Below are positions 14,862-16,375 of a stretch of DNA of 16,375 nt, piece after piece. How positions within the stretch are numbered: position 1 is the stretch's first letter; the number at the start of each line of letters is the position of its first letter. Source of the DNA: Bacteroidota bacterium (GTDB taxonomy: Bacteria; Bacteroidota; Bacteroidia; Bacteroidales; UBA1402). The position numbers and the translations under genes were made by a program. The notes below the pieces were generated by a model that ran no database searches, was not told where the DNA came from, and saw nothing but the letters and a program-made list of their open reading frames with translations. Location of the stretch: contig JAUZOU010000026.1 in assembly GCA_030706285.1 (NCBI GenBank), positions 1 through 16,375 on the forward strand, given 5' to 3'.

Positions 14862-16375
14862 ATGGTTAAACTTGTTATTAACAATAAGGAAGTTCAGGTC
14901 GAGGAAGGCACCACCATTTTTGAGGCGGCCAGACAGGAGCACATCCTGATTCCACACCTTTGCTATCTGGAACATGTTCATCAGTCAGGTTCCTGCCGGA
15001 TCTGTGTTGTGGAAGTCGAAGGTTATAAGAATCTTATGGCTTCCTGCATCACTGAAGCCAAAGAGGGCATGGTGATCCATACCAATTCGGAACGGGTTAG
15101 AAATGTCCGGAAGGTGATGTATGAGTTGATACTTTCCGATCATCCTAAAGATTGCCTCAGCTGCTGGCGAAATCAGAACTGTGAACTGCAGGAGCTTGGA
15201 AATCTGATCCAAATTGATGAATACAGATATGAGGGTGCCAGATCGAAGGATTTTATCGATGATTCAGGACCATCTATCGTTCGTGACAGTTCGAAGTGTA
15301 TCTTGTGTCGTCGCTGTGTCAGTGTTTGCAACGAAATTCAGGGCATAGGCTTGATGAATCCTCACCATCGCGGCTTTTCAACCTTTGTCGGACCATCTGA
15401 GGATGAACTGTTGGAAGCTTCCATCTGTACTAATTGTGGACAATGTGTGTTGGTTTGCCCGGTTGGGGCACTGAAAGAAAAAGATTCGACCGAGCAGGTC
15501 TGGGAAGCGTTGTATGATAAAACAAAAACGGTGGTCGTTCAGACGGCACCTGCCGTCAGAGCAACCCTTGGAGAATTGTTCGGTTATGAACCAGGGACAT
15601 TGGTAACCGGGAAAATGGCATCGGCTTTGCACGAAATCGGTTTTAGGTATGTGTTTGACACCAATTTTGGAGCCGATCTTACCATCATGGAGGAAGGGTC
15701 GGAATTTCTGGAACGGGTAAAAAATAGGCTCACTTCTGAGGAGAAGACAGCGGCCCTTCCGATGATTACCAGCTGCAGCCCTGGATGGATCAAGTTTATG
15801 GAACACCAATATTCGGATTTGCTGCCACATTTGTCCAGTTGCAAGTCGCCTCATATGATGCTCGGCACCTTGGTCAAAACCTATTTTGCTGAAAAAATAG
15901 GTGTTGATCCTACAACCATGTTTGTCGTTTCGGTGATGCCTTGTACTGCCAAAAAATTTGAAATTATCCGGCCGGAGATGTACCATGACGGCTTGCCCAA
16001 TGTGGATGCAGTAATCACTACGCGAGAACTGGGCCGCATGATCAGGGATGCCGGCATTGATTTCCGGAATCTGCCGGATGGCCAGTTTGATAGTCCATTG
16101 GGCCTTTCTACCGGGGCAGCCGACATTTTTGGGACAACCGGAGGCGTGATGGAAGCAGCCCTGAGGACAGTCTATGAACTGGCGACAGGGCTGGAACTAC
16201 CAGGTGAAAGGCTTCATCTGCAACCACTTATGGGGCTTAACCGGATTAAAACAGCCGAACTGACGATCGACCATCCCCTGCCAGAATTTGATTACCTGGA
16301 TGGGCTGGTCATCAAGGTGGCTGTTACCAGCGGGTTGAGAGGTGCGGCAGAACTGATGGATGAATTGCAGGATGG
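14862..16375 (+). CDS. hydA: [FeFe] hydrogenase catalytic subunit HydA, 3' end cut by window edge
   Basis: The frame is open from the ATG at 14862 to the right edge: 504 complete codons and no stop. The N terminus is a plant-type [2Fe-2S] domain (Cys34, Cys45, Cys48, Cys62), then the His-Cys3 [4Fe-4S] site (His94, Cys98, Cys101, Cys107). Two ferredoxin clusters follow (Cys146/149/152/156 and Cys189/192/195/199). The H-cluster domain starts near residue 222. Motif L1 reads T-S-C-S-P-G-W (303-309) instead of the common T-S-C-C-P-x-W; motif L2 is standard, M-P-C-T-A-K-K-F-E (359-367). An additional Cys327 lies in S-S-C-K-S-P. The third motif (E-x-M-A-C-x-x-G-C) is beyond the edge. The architecture is that of NAD(P)-linked trimeric or tetrameric hydrogenases, whose HydA reduces protons or oxidises H2 in the cytosol. 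Confidence 0.96.
   Translation, partial: MVKLVINNKEVQVEEGTTIFEAARQEHILIPHLCYLEHVHQSGSCRICVVEVEGYKNLMASCITEAKEGMVIHTNSERVRNVRKVMYELILSDHPKDCLSCWRNQNCELQELGNLIQIDEYRYEGARSKDFIDDSGPSIVRDSSKCILCRRCVSVCNEIQGIGLMNPHHRGFSTFVGPSEDELLEASICTNCGQCVLVCPVGALKEKDSTEQVWEALYDKTKTVVVQTAPAVRATLGELFGYEPGTLVTGKMASALHEIGFRYVFDTNFGADLTIMEEGSEFLERVKNRLTSEEKTAALPMITSCSPGWIKFMEHQYSDLLPHLSSCKSPHMMLGTLVKTYFAEKIGVDPTTMFVVSVMPCTAKKFEIIRPEMYHDGLPNVDAVITTRELGRMIRDAGIDFRNLPDGQFDSPLGLSTGAADIFGTTGGVMEAALRTVYELATGLELPGERLHLQPLMGLNRIKTAELTIDHPLPEFDYLDGLVIKVAVTSGLRGAAELMDELQD

Noticed and set aside
15378..15986. A 202-codon minus-strand frame inside hydA
   Set aside because: It is antisense to the H-cluster domain of HydA, with His/Arg/Phe-rich composition and no recognisable domain.
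1..16375. tRNA, rRNA, CRISPR array or full insertion sequence
   Set aside because: I saw no direct-repeat array, no cloverleaf-like sequence and no transposase reading frame in the window.

Overview
The window looks like chromosomal DNA from an anaerobic, fermentative member of the Bacteroidota, most likely order Bacteroidales. Three things point there: type IX secretion genes (a PorP/SprF-type membrane protein next to a GldK/PorK-type lipoprotein), A-rich translation starts without clear Shine-Dalgarno sites together with TAnnTTTG promoter elements, and a complete [FeFe]-hydrogenase maturation and structural locus. I cannot name the genus from the sequence alone.

Left part, minus strand (1-3810). 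Read in the direction of transcription, this is a degenerate methyltransferase-like protein, a PduO-type cob(I)alamin adenosyltransferase, a small acidic DUF2795-type protein with its own well-formed promoter and an intrinsic terminator, then porP and the start of gldK/porK. The last two are separated by 4 bp and are the beginning of a T9SS operon whose remaining genes would lie left of the window.

Middle part (3811-7339). A divergent spacer leads to plus-strand mscL and a cysteine-motif C_GCAxxG_C_C family protein, probably one transcript. A 356-bp gene-free stretch with inverted repeats and a terminator-like hairpin follows. Next come a calcineurin-like phosphoesterase lipoprotein, a roughly 100-bp imperfect palindrome that looks like a miniature element or bidirectional terminator, and a small unrecognised minus-strand gene.

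Right part, plus strand (7340-16375, running off the edge). This is an almost gapless [FeFe]-hydrogenase operon in the order hydG-hydF-hydE-hydC(nuoE-like)-hydB-hydA. HydG, HydE and HydF build and deliver the diiron subcluster of the H-cluster. HydC, HydB and HydA form a NAD(P)-linked, probably electron-bifurcating hydrogenase.

The most striking feature is HydB. It is a 1029-residue fusion of a thioredoxin-like [2Fe-2S] domain, a NuoF-type FMN/NADH core and a complete GltD/NfnB-type FAD-NADPH module. This suggests a complex that could connect H2, ferredoxin, NAD(H) and NADP(H). The HydA sequence also carries a TSCSPGW variant of the first H-cluster motif. Its third motif lies beyond the window.
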